64,000 nucleotides of DNA from an uncultured Lachnospiraceae bacterium (lineage in GTDB: Bacteria > Bacillota > Clostridia > Lachnospirales > Lachnospiraceae): contig CAJUDX010000001.1 in the NCBI GenBank assembly GCA_910584785.1, positions 46,697 through 110,696 on the forward strand. Direction: 5' to 3'. The notes below the pieces were generated by a model that searched no databases, was not told the DNA's origin, and worked only from the letters and a program-made list of their open reading frames with translations. Shown piece by piece: positions 25,999-36,327 of the stretch (position 1 is its first letter; the number at the start of each line of letters is the position of its first letter). Both the position numbers and the translations under genes were made by a program.

Positions 25999-27918
25999 AT
26001 GACAAAAGTACAATATAATGCGGATAGTATTACCGTTTTAGAAGGCCTGGAAGCGGTGAGAAAGCGCCCGGGCATGTACATTGGCGGTGTAGGGACGAAG
26101 GGTTTGAACCATTTGATTTATGAAATTGTTGATAATTCCGTAGACGAACATCTTGCCGGATTCTGCACGGATATCTGGGTAATCCTGGAGCAAAACGGTT
26201 CCTGCACCGTTCGCGATAATGGACGCGGGATTCCCGTGGAAATGCATAAAAAAGGAATCACCGCGGAGAGGGTAGTGCTGTCCACCCTTCACGCCGGCGG
26301 AAAGTTTGATAATGAAGCCTATAAAACCAGCGGCGGACTTCATGGTGTGGGATCGTCGGTGGTGAATGCATTGTCAAAAGCACTGGAGATTAAGATTTCG
26401 CGGGGCGGCGCAGTACACCGCGACGCTTATCAGTGCGGGGTTCCGGTAGTGGATCTGGTAAACGGCCTTCTTCCCACGATTGGAAAAACTAAGGAGACGG
26501 GAACAGAGATTAATTTTCTTCCCGATGATGAAATTTTTGAAAAAACGCGGTTTAAGGCTGAATGGCTGAAGAGCCGTCTGCATGAGACGGCTTACTTAAA
26601 TCCAGGGCTGACGATTCACTATGCAAACCGGCGCAGCGGTGAGGAGGAAGCTATAGATTACCATGAACCAGAGGGCATTGCCGCCTATGTGCGCGAGCTG
26701 AATAAGGGAAAAACCCCCGTCCATGATGTGGTTTATGCGAGGGGGAGTGCAGATAAGATTGAAGTGGAAATTGCCTTCCAGTTTGTGGATGCCTTTGAAG
26801 AGAATGTTCTTGGCTTTTGCAATAATATTTTCACCCAGGAGGGCGGTACGCATCTGGCGGGCTTTAAAACCCGGTTTACCGCGATGATTAACAGCTATGC
26901 CCGCGAACTGGGGCTGCTGAAGGAAAAGGACGCGAATTTTACCGGGGCAGATACGAGGAACGGGATGACAGCTGTGGTTGCAGTTAAGCACCCGGACCCC
27001 ATCTTTGAAGGACAGACCAAGACCAAGCTTGCCAGTGCCGACGCGGCAAAGACGGTAAATATGCTTACCGGTGAGGAGCTGGGGAGATTTTTTGACCGAA
27101 ATCTTGAAGTGTTAAAAGGTGTTATCGGCTGTGCGGAGAAGTCGGCAAAGATTCGCAAGGCAGAGGAAAAGGCCAAGACGAATATGCTGACAAAATCCCG
27201 CTTTTCTTTTGACAGCAATGGAAAGCTGGCAAACTGTGAGAGCCGTGAAGCGGAAAAATGTGAAATCTTTATTGTCGAGGGTGATTCTGCCGGCGGATCG
27301 GCAAAGTCCGCCAGAAACCGCCGTTATCAGGCGATTCTTCCGATTCGGGGAAAGATTTTAAATGTGGAAAAGGCCTCGATGGATAAGGTTTTGGCGAATG
27401 CAGAGATTAAAACGATGATTAATTCTTTTGGCTGCGGATTTTCCGAGGGCTATGGGAACGATTTTGATATTACCAAGCTTCGCTACCATAAAATTATCCT
27501 GATGACGGATGCGGATGTGGACGGCAGTCATATTGATACGCTGCTGCTGACCTTCCTTTATCGTTTTATGCCGGAACTGATTACGAACGGGCATGTGTAT
27601 ATCGCCATGCCGCCGCTGTTTAAAGTAATTCCCAAAAAAGGGGAAGAGCAGTACCTTTATGACGAGAAAGAACTTGAGCGCTACCGGAAAACCCATAAGG
27701 GAGAGTTTACCTTACAGCGCTATAAGGGACTTGGGGAAATGGATGCCGGACAGCTTTGGGAGACGACCTTGGACCCGGAACGGCGGGTGTTAAAACGAGT
27801 GGAGATCGAGGACGGGCGCCTGGCTTCGGAGATTACGCAGATGCTGATGGGCAGTGAGGTAGGGCCGCGCCGCCAGTTTATCTATGATCATGCGGATGAG
27901 GCCGAGATTGACGCTTAA
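25999..27918 (+). CDS. parE: DNA topoisomerase IV subunit B (ParE)
   Basis: ATPase subunit of a type IIA topoisomerase that decatenates chromosomes. 639 aa: GHKL ATPase (YNADSITVLEGLEAVRKRPGMYIG, EIVDNSVDEHLAG, DNGRGIPVE, GGLHGVGSSVVNA), transducer, and TOPRIM (VEGDSAGGSAK, MTDADVDGSHI) ending in the QRYKGLGEMDAGQLW segment. I call it ParE rather than GyrB because it is directly coupled to a ParC-like A subunit without a GyrA box. GGAGGATG before 25999 supports this start. The 17-base gap to parC implies one transcript. Confidence 0.88.
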   Translation: MTKVQYNADSITVLEGLEAVRKRPGMYIGGVGTKGLNHLIYEIVDNSVDEHLAGFCTDIWVILEQNGSCTVRDNGRGIPVEMHKKGITAERVVLSTLHAGGKFDNEAYKTSGGLHGVGSSVVNALSKALEIKISRGGAVHRDAYQCGVPVVDLVNGLLPTIGKTKETGTEINFLPDDEIFEKTRFKAEWLKSRLHETAYLNPGLTIHYANRRSGEEEAIDYHEPEGIAAYVRELNKGKTPVHDVVYARGSADKIEVEIAFQFVDAFEENVLGFCNNIFTQEGGTHLAGFKTRFTAMINSYARELGLLKEKDANFTGADTRNGMTAVVAVKHPDPIFEGQTKTKLASADAAKTVNMLTGEELGRFFDRNLEVLKGVIGCAEKSAKIRKAEEKAKTNMLTKSRFSFDSNGKLANCESREAEKCEIFIVEGDSAGGSAKSARNRRYQAILPIRGKILNVEKASMDKVLANAEIKTMINSFGCGFSEGYGNDFDITKLRYHKIILMTDADVDGSHIDTLLLTFLYRFMPELITNGHVYIAMPPLFKVIPKKGEEQYLYDEKELERYRKTHKGEFTLQRYKGLGEMDAGQLWETTLDPERRVLKRVEIEDGRLASEITQMLMGSEVGPRRQFIYDHADEAEIDA

Positions 27919-27935
27919 GACAGGAGTAAAACAGT

Positions 27936-30173
27936 ATGCCAGAAAAAATTATTCAGACAGAGTATTCGGAGGAAATGCAGCGCAGCTATATGAATTATTC
28001 CATGAGCGTGATTACTGCGCGTGCGATCCCTGACGCCAGGGACGGCTTAAAGCCGGTTCAGCGCCGGGTTCTTTATGATATGAGTGAGCTGCACATCCAC
28101 CACGATAAGCCGCACCGGAAATCTGCCCGTATTGTGGGTGATACGATGGGTAAGTATCATCCGCACGGGGACAGTTCGATTTATGAAACCCTGGTGGTGA
28201 TGTCCCAGGAATTTAAAAAGGGAATGCCTCTGGTGGACGGACACGGTAACTTTGGTTCCATCGAGGGCGACGGGGCGGCAGCGATGCGCTATACGGAGGC
28301 CAGATTGGAGAAGTTTGCCGAGGAGGTTTACTTAAAGGATTTGGATAAAACGGTAAATTTTGTTCCCAATTATGATGAAACCGAGAAGGAGCCGGAGGTT
28401 TTGCCCGTGCGCGTGCCAAACCTTTTGATTAACGGTGCTGAGGGCATTGCTGTAGGGATGAGTACCAGCATTCCCCCGCATAATCTGGGCGAGGTGGTGG
28501 ACGGGGCAATTGCCTATATCCAAAACCCGGAGATTTCCACAAGCGAATTAATGGAGTACATCCCCGGCCCGGATTTTCCAACGGGAGGGATTATTGCCAA
28601 TCAAAGCAGTTTACCGGAAATTTATGAGACTGGAACCGGGAAAATTAAGCTACGGGGACGGTTTGAGGTGGAACTGGGAAAGCGGCGGGCGGATAAGGAT
28701 AAGCTGGTCATTACAGAAATTCCCTACACCATGATTGGCGCGGGAATTAATAAGTTTTTGCTGGATGTGGCAGATTTGGTGGAGAGTAAGAAGCTGCCGG
28801 ATGTGGTCGATATTTCCAATCAGTCGAATAAAGAGGGAATCCGCATTGTCCTGGAATTGAAGAAAGACGCAGATATTGAAAGAATTATGAATATCCTCTA
28901 TAAAAAGACCAAGCTTGAGGATACGTTTGGCGTCAATATGCTGGCGATTGCGGGCGGAAGGCCCGAATGCCTAAGCCTTAAGGGGATTTTCCGTCATTTC
29001 CTGCAGTTCCAGCATGAGAATACAACGAAAAAATATCAGGTGCTTCTGCAAAAGGAGCTGGAAAGAAAGGAAGTTCAGGAAGGGCTGATCCGCGCCTGCG
29101 ATGTGATTGATTTAATTATCGCTATTTTGCGCGGATCGAAACAGATTAAGGATGCCAAGGCCTGCCTGATGTACGGCGATACCTCCCGCATCCAGTTTAA
29201 AACACCAGGTTTTTTAGATGATGCCGCAGCGCTTAACTTTACCGAGCGCCAGGCCACAGCTATTCTGGAAATGCGCCTATATAAGCTGATTGGGCTGGAA
29301 ATTCTGGCACTGGAAAAGGAGCACCGGGAAACCCTGAAAAAGATTAAAGAATACGAAAAAATCTTAAAAAGCCGCAAGACCATGGATGAGGTGATTATTG
29401 CCGATTTGCAGAAGATTAAAGAAGAATTTGCCCTGAAACGCCGCACCCGATTAGAGGACAGCGGGGAAGCCGTCTACGAGGAAGAGGCTCCTGCGGTGGT
29501 TGAGATGGTGTTTGTGATGGACAGGTTTGGCTACTGCAAGCTGTTGGATAAGAGCACCTATGAGAGGAATCAGGAGAGTATTTGCACCGATTACTCTTAT
29601 GTGGTACATTGCCTTACCTCGGATAAACTCTGCCTGTTTACGAATGTGGGAAATCTTCATCAAATTAAAGTCAGTGATATTCCCTGCGGGAAAATAAAGG
29701 ATAAGGGAACCCCTGTTGATAATATCAGCCGCTTTGACGGGGGCAAGGAAAGGATTATTTATCTGGACAATGGCGGGAGGATGAAGGATAAGACCTTTAT
29801 CTTTGCGACAAAGCAGGCCTTAATTAAGCAGGTGCCGGCGTCAGAATTTGAAACCAATAACCGGATGGTTGCGGGGACGAAGCTCCAGGAGGGAGACGAG
29901 CTTTTTGGGGTGTATCCGGTGGAAAAACAAACCGATGTGGTGCTTCAAACCAGCAATGCCGTGTTCCTGCGCTTTTTGCTGGAAGAGATTCCGCTGGTGA
30001 AAAAGGCGTCGAAAGGCGTAAGGGGAATTAAACTGGGCAAAGGGGAAGAACTGACCGCCCTTTATCTTCTGGGCGAGGATACTGTGGCGAAGGTAAACGA
30101 CAGGGTGGTTCACTTAAACCGGTTAAAGCTTTCCAGGCGGGACGGAAAGGGAAGTAAGCTTCGTGGGAGCTGA
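27936..30173 (+). CDS. parC: DNA topoisomerase IV subunit A (ParC)
   Basis: DNA-breakage subunit partnering ParE. 745 aa: winged-helix core with [33 protein letters not shown] and catalytic Tyr in AMRYTEARL (about residue 119), a coiled-coil ([20 protein letters not shown]...), and a shortened C-terminal beta-pinwheel. The Q-x-R-G-G-R-G GyrA box is not visible and the length is nearer to ParC than to GyrA, so topoisomerase IV is the better name. Serine in the HGDSS quinolone region is intact. Confidence 0.88.
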   Translation: MPEKIIQTEYSEEMQRSYMNYSMSVITARAIPDARDGLKPVQRRVLYDMSELHIHHDKPHRKSARIVGDTMGKYHPHGDSSIYETLVVMSQEFKKGMPLVDGHGNFGSIEGDGAAAMRYTEARLEKFAEEVYLKDLDKTVNFVPNYDETEKEPEVLPVRVPNLLINGAEGIAVGMSTSIPPHNLGEVVDGAIAYIQNPEISTSELMEYIPGPDFPTGGIIANQSSLPEIYETGTGKIKLRGRFEVELGKRRADKDKLVITEIPYTMIGAGINKFLLDVADLVESKKLPDVVDISNQSNKEGIRIVLELKKDADIERIMNILYKKTKLEDTFGVNMLAIAGGRPECLSLKGIFRHFLQFQHENTTKKYQVLLQKELERKEVQEGLIRACDVIDLIIAILRGSKQIKDAKACLMYGDTSRIQFKTPGFLDDAAALNFTERQATAILEMRLYKLIGLEILALEKEHRETLKKIKEYEKILKSRKTMDEVIIADLQKIKEEFALKRRTRLEDSGEAVYEEEAPAVVEMVFVMDRFGYCKLLDKSTYERNQESICTDYSYVVHCLTSDKLCLFTNVGNLHQIKVSDIPCGKIKDKGTPVDNISRFDGGKERIIYLDNGGRMKDKTFIFATKQALIKQVPASEFETNNRMVAGTKLQEGDELFGVYPVEKQTDVVLQTSNAVFLRFLLEEIPLVKKASKGVRGIKLGKGEELTALYLLGEDTVAKVNDRVVHLNRLKLSRRDGKGSKLRGS

Positions 30174-30257
30174 TGGGTTTTTTGACAGGGAAGGCTGGTG
30201 TTTTCCATGTAATTGTCTTTCTGCGGCGTACAAATGTAGTTTTCTTGCGAATAAGTA

Positions 30258-30286
30258 TTGCATTTTTATTGGTTTTGTTATAGGAT
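30258..30286 (+). promoter_or_regulatory. Probable promoter for asd
   Basis: TTGCAT and TAGGAT separated by 17 bases, about 59 bases before the asd start. Confidence 0.4.
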
Positions 30287-30344
30287 ATTCGGGAATCTAA
30301 TTGTAGTATTTATTCAGAAAATTCGAAAAAAGAGGAGCTTAACA

Positions 30345-31430
30345 ATGGAGAGAAAATTTAAGGTCGGCGTTCTGGGCGCCACAGGTATGGTAGGTCAGAG
30401 ATTTATTTCCCTGCTGGAAAATCATCCATGGTATGAGGTGGTGACGGTTGCCGCAAGTCCGCGTTCCGCGGGAAAAACCTACGAGGAGGCCGTGGGCGGG
30501 CGCTGGAAGATGACTACGCCCATGCCGGAAGCAGTAAAAAAGCTTGTGGTGATGAATGTGAATGAGGTGGAGAAGGTTGCTGCCGGTGTAGACTTTGTAT
30601 TCAGCGCTGTGGATATGAGCAAAGAGGAAATTAAGGCGATTGAGGAAGCCTACGCAAAAACAGAGACGCCGGTTGTATCGAATAACAGCGCGCACCGCTG
30701 GACGCCGGATGTGCCGATGGTGGTGCCGGAGATTAATCCCGAACACTTTAAGGTGATTGAATTTCAGAAAAAACGACTGGGAACGAAGAAGGGCTTTGTG
30801 GCGGTTAAGCCTAATTGTTCGATTCAGAGTTATGCTCCGGTTTTGACGGCCTGGAAAGAATTTGAGCCATATGAGGTGGTTGCCACGACTTATCAGGCGA
30901 TTTCAGGTGCAGGAAAGACATTTCAGGACTGGCCGGAGATGGAGGGAAATATTATTCCGTTTATCGGAGGCGAGGAAGAAAAGAGTGAGCAGGAACCGTT
31001 AAGGATTTGGGGTGCGATCCAGGATGGGGTGATTGTAAAGGCGCAGGAGCCTAAAATTACCTGCCAGTGTGTCCGTGTCCCGGTGCTGAACGGACATACG
31101 GCGGCAGTTTTTGTAAAGTTTAGAAAACAGCCCACGAAGGAACAGCTGATTGAAAAATTAGTTAACTTTTCAGGACTTCCCCAGGAATTAAAGCTTCCCA
31201 GCGCACCAGAACAGTTTATCCAGTATATCGAGGAAGAAAATCGTCCTCAGGTAGCGCTGGATGTGGATTTTGAACGCGGCATGGGGGTTTCTGTGGGAAG
31301 GTTGCGAAAAGATTCGGTATATGACTGGAAGTTTATTGGATTATCCCATAACACCGTGCGCGGTGCAGCAGGCGGTGCTGTGCTGTGTGCAGAACTTTTA
31401 ACTGCGCAGGGCTACATTGAGCGCAAATAA
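30345..31430 (+). CDS. asd: Aspartate-semialdehyde dehydrogenase
   Basis: Reduces aspartyl phosphate to aspartate semialdehyde, the entry to lysine, diaminopimelate, threonine and methionine. 361 aa with GVLGATGMVGQRF (NADP binding, 8-20), SNNSAHRW, the active-site cysteine in KPNCSIQSYAPVL (about 155-167) and HNTVRGAAGG near the end. The layout and length fit the longer subtype also found in archaea and fungi rather than the E. coli type; Clostridia commonly have it. AGAGGAG seven bases before 30345 fixes the start, cutting off a 29-residue upstream extension. Confidence 0.93.
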   Translation: MERKFKVGVLGATGMVGQRFISLLENHPWYEVVTVAASPRSAGKTYEEAVGGRWKMTTPMPEAVKKLVVMNVNEVEKVAAGVDFVFSAVDMSKEEIKAIEEAYAKTETPVVSNNSAHRWTPDVPMVVPEINPEHFKVIEFQKKRLGTKKGFVAVKPNCSIQSYAPVLTAWKEFEPYEVVATTYQAISGAGKTFQDWPEMEGNIIPFIGGEEEKSEQEPLRIWGAIQDGVIVKAQEPKITCQCVRVPVLNGHTAAVFVKFRKQPTKEQLIEKLVNFSGLPQELKLPSAPEQFIQYIEEENRPQVALDVDFERGMGVSVGRLRKDSVYDWKFIGLSHNTVRGAAGGAVLCAELLTAQGYIERK

Positions 31431-31503
31431 ATCTGCGGCAGACCGATGCGGACGGCAATCAATCAGAGAGGATAAGTAAAGAAAAGAACAGGGGGATTGG
31501 CAA

Positions 31504-32586
31504 ATGGCAATCAATGTAGAACGTTTTGGCGAGACACCGCAGGGACAGCAGGTCGATAAGTATACGTTAACGAATGAACATGGGGTAAGTGCTTCGTTTA
31601 CTAATCTTGGCGGAACCTGGATTTCCATGCTGGTTCCTGATCGAAATGGTCAGGTAGCGGATGTGGTGCTGGGGTATGACAGTCTGGAGGGTTATCTGAA
31701 GAATCCGGCACATTTTGGCGCGGTTATCGGAAGAAATGCCAACCGCATCGGCGGGGCGGCGTTCTCCTTAAATGGAGAAGATTATCCGCTTTCGGACAAT
31801 GATGGCGGAAATAATCTGCACAGCGGCCCGGATTTTTACCATGGTCGGATATGGGAGGTGGAGCTGGATGAGAGCAGCCTGGGAAGCAGGGTGTCGTTTT
31901 CCTTATTCAGCCCCGACGGCGATCAGGGCTTTCCCGGCAATGCACAGATTACCGTAAGCTATACGCTGACCCAGGATGATGCGGTGGTCATTGATTATCA
32001 TATGATTTCAGATGCAGATACCGTGGCAAATTTTACCAACCACAGCTATTTTAACCTGGCTGGGCATGATCAGGGCAGTATTTTAGGTCATAAGGTATGG
32101 ATCAATGCGGACGCCTTTACCCCGGCAGACGCCGGTTCGATTCCCACCGGAGAGGTTGCGCCGGTGAAGGGAACGCCCATGGATTTTACAAAGATGAAGG
32201 AAATCGGGCAGGAGATTGGTGCTGCGTATGAACCTCTGCTTTTAGGAAAGGGTTATGATCATAACTGGGTGTTGCGTTTGGCTGAAACAGATAAAGAGAG
32301 GGGAGACGAGGTTTGTCTTTGTGCAAAGGCCTGTGATCCGGTTTCCGGGCGCTGCATGGCAGTGTATACCGATCTTCCGGGGATGCAGTTTTATACCGGA
32401 AACTTCTTAAGGGAGGAGCTGGTCGGTCCGGGTAAGGGCGGGGCAGCCTATGGTTTCCGCCATGGTTTTTGTTTTGAAACCCAGTATTATCCCGATGCTA
32501 TCCATAAATCATCCTTTCCTTCCCCCATTTTACGCGCCGGGGAAGAATATAAGACGACAACGATTTATCAGTTTTCTCAGGAGTAG
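31504..32586 (+). CDS. galM: Aldose 1-epimerase (mutarotase)
   Basis: Interconverts alpha and beta anomers of hexoses. 360 aa with the family's conserved segments: GRNANRIGGAAF, NNLHSGPDFYHGRIW, the TNHSYFNLAGH catalytic-histidine region (about residues 178-188), GYDHNWVL, and the C-terminal catalytic glutamate in CFETQYYPDAIH. The ATG follows GGGGGATTG. It is 3 bases upstream of topB, and the ribosome-binding site of topB lies in its last codons, so translation of the two is probably coupled, an association without obvious functional logic. Confidence 0.93.
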   Translation: MAINVERFGETPQGQQVDKYTLTNEHGVSASFTNLGGTWISMLVPDRNGQVADVVLGYDSLEGYLKNPAHFGAVIGRNANRIGGAAFSLNGEDYPLSDNDGGNNLHSGPDFYHGRIWEVELDESSLGSRVSFSLFSPDGDQGFPGNAQITVSYTLTQDDAVVIDYHMISDADTVANFTNHSYFNLAGHDQGSILGHKVWINADAFTPADAGSIPTGEVAPVKGTPMDFTKMKEIGQEIGAAYEPLLLGKGYDHNWVLRLAETDKERGDEVCLCAKACDPVSGRCMAVYTDLPGMQFYTGNFLREELVGPGKGGAAYGFRHGFCFETQYYPDAIHKSSFPSPILRAGEEYKTTTIYQFSQE

Positions 32587-32589
32587 CCG

Positions 32590-34626
32590 ATGGCAAAATC
32601 ATTATATATTGCGGAAAAACCCAGTGTGGCCCAGCAGTTTGCCGATGCCTTAAAGGTAAAGGGCAGGCGGGGCGACGGATTTATCGAATCGGAGGATGCC
32701 GTGATTACCTGGTGCGTGGGGCATTTGGTGAGTATGAGCTATCCTGAAGCCTATGATCCTTCACTGAAGCGCTGGAGTTTGGAAACATTGCCCTTTCTTC
32801 CCAGGGAATATAAATATCAGGTCATCGACAGTGTGGCAAAACAGTTTGCCATTGTTTCCGGCTTATTAAACCGTAAGGATGTGGACAGAATATATGTGTG
32901 CACGGACTCCGGGCGGGAGGGAGAGTATATTTACCGTCTGGTGGCACAGATGGCGGGGGTTAAGAACAAGGAGCAAAAACGGGTCTGGATTGATTCCCAG
33001 ACGGAAGAGGAAATTCTCCGGGGAATCCAGCAGGCAAAGGATTTATCCTCTTACGATAATTTAAGTGCTTCCGCCTACCTTCGGGCGAAGGAAGACTATC
33101 TGATGGGCATTAATTTTTCCCGTGTTCTGACCTTAAAGTACAGCCCTGTGCTTTCTGCCTATTTAAAAACCCGGTCTACGGTTGTATCGGTGGGCCGGGT
33201 TATGACCTGTGTGCTGGGGATGGTGGTCCGCCGGGAGAGGGAGATTCGGGAGTTTGTGAAAACTCCATTTTACCGGGTAATCGGTGTCTTTTGTCTGGGA
33301 GAATTTTTTCTGGACGGAGAATGGAAGGCGGTGGAGGGCTCAAAGTATGCCAATACGCCTGCTCTGTACAAGGAAAATGGTTTTAAGGAAAAAAAGGACG
33401 CAGAGGCCCTGATTGCCATGCTTAAAGAAGATCCGCCGGTTACGGTCTGCCTGGCAGCGAAAGAGGTAAAAAAGGAGACAAAAAATCCGCCGCTTTTATA
33501 TAATCTGGCGGAACTGCAAAATGACTGCTCCAAGATGTTTAAGATCAGCCCGGATCAGACGCTTCAGATTGTCCAGGAGCTTTATGAAAAGAAGCTGGTC
33601 ACTTATCCCAGAACCGACGCCCGCGTATTATCAAGCGCAGTTGCCAAGGAAATCGCGCGAAATATCGGAGGCTTAAAAAGCTATGGGCCGATGTCTGTAT
33701 TTGCCGGGAACGCCCTGGCGCTGGGGTTGTGGAAAACCATTGGAAAAACGCGGTATGTCAACGATAAACAAATTACCGACCACTATGCGATTATTCCCAC
33801 AGGACAGGGCTTGGGGGCATTAAACAGCCTGAAACCCTTATCCGAAAAAATTTACCAGGTGATTTGCCGGCGCTTTTTAAGTATTTTCTATCCTCCGGCG
33901 GTTTATCAGAAATATTCCCTTGACTTTGAACGGAAAAAAGAGCATTTCTTTGTCAATTTTAAGATTTTGCTGGAACCCGGCTATCTGCAGGTGAGCGATC
34001 CGAACATAGGAAAATCCGGCAGTGAGCAGGAAAACAGTACAGCGGCAGATCCGGTTAATTTGAAAAATGCAGAAAACCCTGCTTTTTTAGCCCAGTTAAA
34101 GACATTAAAAAAGGGTGATGTTTTGCCGGTTTCTGATTTTACCATTAAAGAAGGTGAGACTTCGCCGCCCAAGCGCTACACCTCCGGTTCCATGATCCTT
34201 GCCATGGAAAATGCAGGGCAATTGATCGAAGATGAAGAGCTGCGGGCACAGATTAAGGGAAGCGGTATCGGCACCAGTGCAACGCGTGCGGAGATTTTAA
34301 AAAAGCTTGTTCATATTGAATATATGGCGTTAAATAAAAAAACGCAGGTGATTACCCCTACCCTTTTGGGCGAAATGATTTATGAGGTAGTCTTTGCCTC
34401 GATTCGTCAGCTTTTAAATCCTGAACTGACGGCAAGTTGGGAAAAGGGGCTGACCTATGTGGCGGAGGGCAGTATTTCCAGCGAGGAATATATGGAAAAG
34501 CTAAACCGCTTTGTGGCTGGCCGGACCATGAATGTAAAGCAATTGAGCAACAGCAGTTTACTAAGGGAAAACTTTGACCGGGCTGCCGCATTTTACCAGC
34601 CGCAGGCAAAAGGAAAAAAAATATAG
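32590..34626 (+). CDS. topB: DNA topoisomerase III
   Basis: Type IA topoisomerase that relaxes or unlinks single-stranded regions. 678 aa: TOPRIM domain (LYIAEKPSVAQQFADAL and CTDSGREGEYIYR, about 98-110), the catalytic Tyr in VTYPRTDARVLSS (about residue 340), and the remaining toroid. It ends at about residue 675 without zinc-finger cysteines, as in TopB. The length is normal. AGGAG inside the galM stop region serves as its ribosome-binding site. The chromosomal copy here could equally be one of several TopB paralogues, which are common in Clostridia. Confidence 0.92.
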   Translation: MAKSLYIAEKPSVAQQFADALKVKGRRGDGFIESEDAVITWCVGHLVSMSYPEAYDPSLKRWSLETLPFLPREYKYQVIDSVAKQFAIVSGLLNRKDVDRIYVCTDSGREGEYIYRLVAQMAGVKNKEQKRVWIDSQTEEEILRGIQQAKDLSSYDNLSASAYLRAKEDYLMGINFSRVLTLKYSPVLSAYLKTRSTVVSVGRVMTCVLGMVVRREREIREFVKTPFYRVIGVFCLGEFFLDGEWKAVEGSKYANTPALYKENGFKEKKDAEALIAMLKEDPPVTVCLAAKEVKKETKNPPLLYNLAELQNDCSKMFKISPDQTLQIVQELYEKKLVTYPRTDARVLSSAVAKEIARNIGGLKSYGPMSVFAGNALALGLWKTIGKTRYVNDKQITDHYAIIPTGQGLGALNSLKPLSEKIYQVICRRFLSIFYPPAVYQKYSLDFERKKEHFFVNFKILLEPGYLQVSDPNIGKSGSEQENSTAADPVNLKNAENPAFLAQLKTLKKGDVLPVSDFTIKEGETSPPKRYTSGSMILAMENAGQLIEDEELRAQIKGSGIGTSATRAEILKKLVHIEYMALNKKTQVITPTLLGEMIYEVVFASIRQLLNPELTASWEKGLTYVAEGSISSEEYMEKLNRFVAGRTMNVKQLSNSSLLRENFDRAAAFYQPQAKGKKI

Positions 34627-34645
34627 ATCATGGAGGAAAAGGATA

Positions 34646-35326
34646 ATGAGATTAGAAGAAATGAAGAACACTGCGCTTTTTGACCTGGATCAGACGATTG
34701 CCGCACGGCTGTTCAATATGTACACCTATCCCTGGGAGGTTTTAAGCCATATCGGAAAATGTATTACTTCCATTGGAAAACATTTGCCGGAGGAAGAATA
34801 TGCCAAGCTTGGCGAGAATGTGTGGATTCATAAAAGTGCCAGGATGGCCCGTTCTGTACTGATGACTGGCCCGGCGATTATCTGCGCAGGCGCTGAAGTG
34901 CGCCACAGTGCATTCCTGCGGGGAAATACTATTGTGGGCGAGGGTGCTGTTGTGGGTAATTCCTGTGAGCTGAAAAATGTGATCCTCTTTAACCGCGTAC
35001 AGGTTCCTCACTATAACTATGTGGGCGATTCGATTTTAGGCTATCGGGCCCACATGGGGGCAGGGGCAGTTACCTCTAATGTAAAATCAGATAAAACCCT
35101 GGTTAAGATCCATGCAGCAGACGGCGATGTGGAAACAGGGTTAAAGAAGGTTGGAGCTATGTTGGGCGATGGCGTCGAGGTTGGCTGCGGGTCCGTATTA
35201 AATCCGGGTACTGTGATTGGAAGAAGCAGCAATATTTATCCCCTTTCCAGCGTAAGAGGCTGTGTGGCGCCCAACTCAATTTATAAGAAGCAGGGCGAAG
35301 TGGTAGAGAGAGAGGAGAGGGAATAA
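34646..35326 (+). CDS. Left-handed beta-helix sugar-nucleotide-transferase-like protein
   Basis: 226-aa protein built largely of hexapeptide repeats (GENVWIHKSA, GPAIICAGAEVRHSAFLRGNTIVGEGAVVGNSCE, GAGAVTSNVKSD, GDGVEVGCGSVLNPGTVIG), like the C-terminal half of GlmU. The pyrophosphorylase half is absent. These trimeric folds usually carry acyltransferase or sugar-nucleotide activity; related Clostridia genes are annotated as UDP-N-acetylglucosamine pyrophosphorylase-like. GGAGG before 34646 sets the start 20 bases after topB. Confidence 0.78.
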   Translation: MRLEEMKNTALFDLDQTIAARLFNMYTYPWEVLSHIGKCITSIGKHLPEEEYAKLGENVWIHKSARMARSVLMTGPAIICAGAEVRHSAFLRGNTIVGEGAVVGNSCELKNVILFNRVQVPHYNYVGDSILGYRAHMGAGAVTSNVKSDKTLVKIHAADGDVETGLKKVGAMLGDGVEVGCGSVLNPGTVIGRSSNIYPLSSVRGCVAPNSIYKKQGEVVEREERE

Positions 35327-35340
35327 AGAAAAGGGAAACA

Positions 35341-35378
35341 GGGACAGACAGGAGATAAAGGGACAGACAGGAAATAAA
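35341..35378 (+). repeat. 19-bp direct repeat, two copies
   Basis: GGGACAGACAGGAGATAAA at 35341-35359 is repeated with one change at 35360-35378, directly ahead of the terminator. Confidence 0.8.
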
Positions 35379-35384
35379 AGAGAG

Positions 35385-35448
35385 AAAAAGACAGCTGCGC
35401 AAGAGGTAGTATATTAGGTATTCTATCCTTTTGGCAGGTGTCTTTTTT
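35385..35448. terminator. Bidirectional terminator between convergent genes
   Basis: AAAAAGACAGCTG (35385-35397) pairs with CAGGTGTCTTTTT (35435-35447) with one mismatch, and a T-run is present on either strand after the stem. It serves the galM-topB group on the plus strand and upp on the minus strand. The loop may hold a smaller hairpin. Confidence 0.65.
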
Positions 35449-35533
35449 CCTTAGTTGAGATTTCTTAAATTATTGTTTACTTAAAATCGTTGATTTATGT
35501 TTGTTTACAAAATGTTATTTTTTAATCGTAAAG

Positions 35534-36163
35534 TTACTTCGTCCCAAAAATCCGATCACCTGCGTCTCCTAATCCCGGACAGATATAGGCGTTTTCATTA
35601 AGGCAGCGATCCAGGTGCCCAACATAGATTTGAATATCCGGGTGCGCATTTTGTAAGCGTTTAAGGCCTTCCGGGGCAGCGATAATCGCCATAAATTTAA
35701 TTTTTCTTCCGCCGTGTGCTTTAATAAAATCAACAGCAGCGACAGCTGAACCTCCGGTAGCCAGCATGGGATCGGTAACGACAATGGTTCGCTCATCAAT
35801 GGGATTAGGCAGCTTACAGTAATATTCGTGCGGCTCGTGAGTAACCTCATCCCGGTAGAGTCCGATATGTCCCACCTTAGCTGAAGGAACCAGGGCAAGG
35901 ATTCCGTTTACCATGCCCAGCCCGGCCCGAAGGATAGGAACAACAGCAAGTTTTCTTCCGGCAATCATGGGGGTCATACAAGTTTCAATAGGGGTTTCAA
36001 TTTCTACATCCGCAACAGGCAGATCCCTGAGTGCCTCGTAGCCCATCAGCATGGCAATTTCCTCCACCAGGGCACGAAATTCATTTGTCCCGGTATGTTT
36101 ATCTCTTAGTTTGGAAATTTTGTGCTGAATTAATGGATGGTTAAAAACAATCGTTTGTTCCAT
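35534..36163 (-). CDS. upp: Uracil phosphoribosyltransferase
   Basis: Salvage enzyme joining uracil and PRPP to give UMP. 209 aa, the standard length. Conserved segments: [17 protein letters not shown] at the N-terminus, [12 protein letters not shown], the PRPP loop [13 protein letters not shown] (about residues 126-138), and the uracil-binding [13 protein letters not shown] near the end. The ATG at 36163 has AGAAAGGAAA upstream; an earlier in-frame ATG would add 17 residues outside the family. Promoter and a dyad precede it. Confidence 0.96.
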   Translation of the reverse strand: MEQTIVFNHPLIQHKISKLRDKHTGTNEFRALVEEIAMLMGYEALRDLPVADVEIETPIETCMTPMIAGRKLAVVPILRAGLGMVNGILALVPSAKVGHIGLYRDEVTHEPHEYYCKLPNPIDERTIVVTDPMLATGGSAVAAVDFIKAHGGRKIKFMAIIAAPEGLKRLQNAHPDIQIYVGHLDRCLNENAYICPGLGDAGDRIFGTK

Positions 36164-36236
36164 GGCGGTTTCCTTTCTCTTTTTCACGTTATTCATTAAG
36201 TGCTGTGTGCACAAAAAACAGTGATGGCATGTTGTT

Positions 36237-36281
36237 AAACTATCTGATGTATAGTTTATCCTTATGAGGGCAGTACGTCAA
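36237..36281 (-). promoter_or_regulatory. upp promoter with overlapping dyad
   Basis: On the minus strand TTGACG (36281-36276) and TAAACT (36258-36253) are 17 bases apart. AAACTAT (36237-36243) and ATAGTTT (36251-36257) form a perfect 7-bp dyad covering the -10, positioned like a repressor site. I see no PyrR-type leader. Confidence 0.6.
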
Positions 36282-36327
36282 GTTTTTCTGTAAGTTCTTT
36301 ATCGCTTTTCCAGCAAATTCTTTGATT

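Noticed and set aside
25999..30173. Naming the pair gyrB-gyrA
   Set aside because: No GyrA box and ParC-like length; topoisomerase IV fits better, though a paralogue search in the full genome would settle it.
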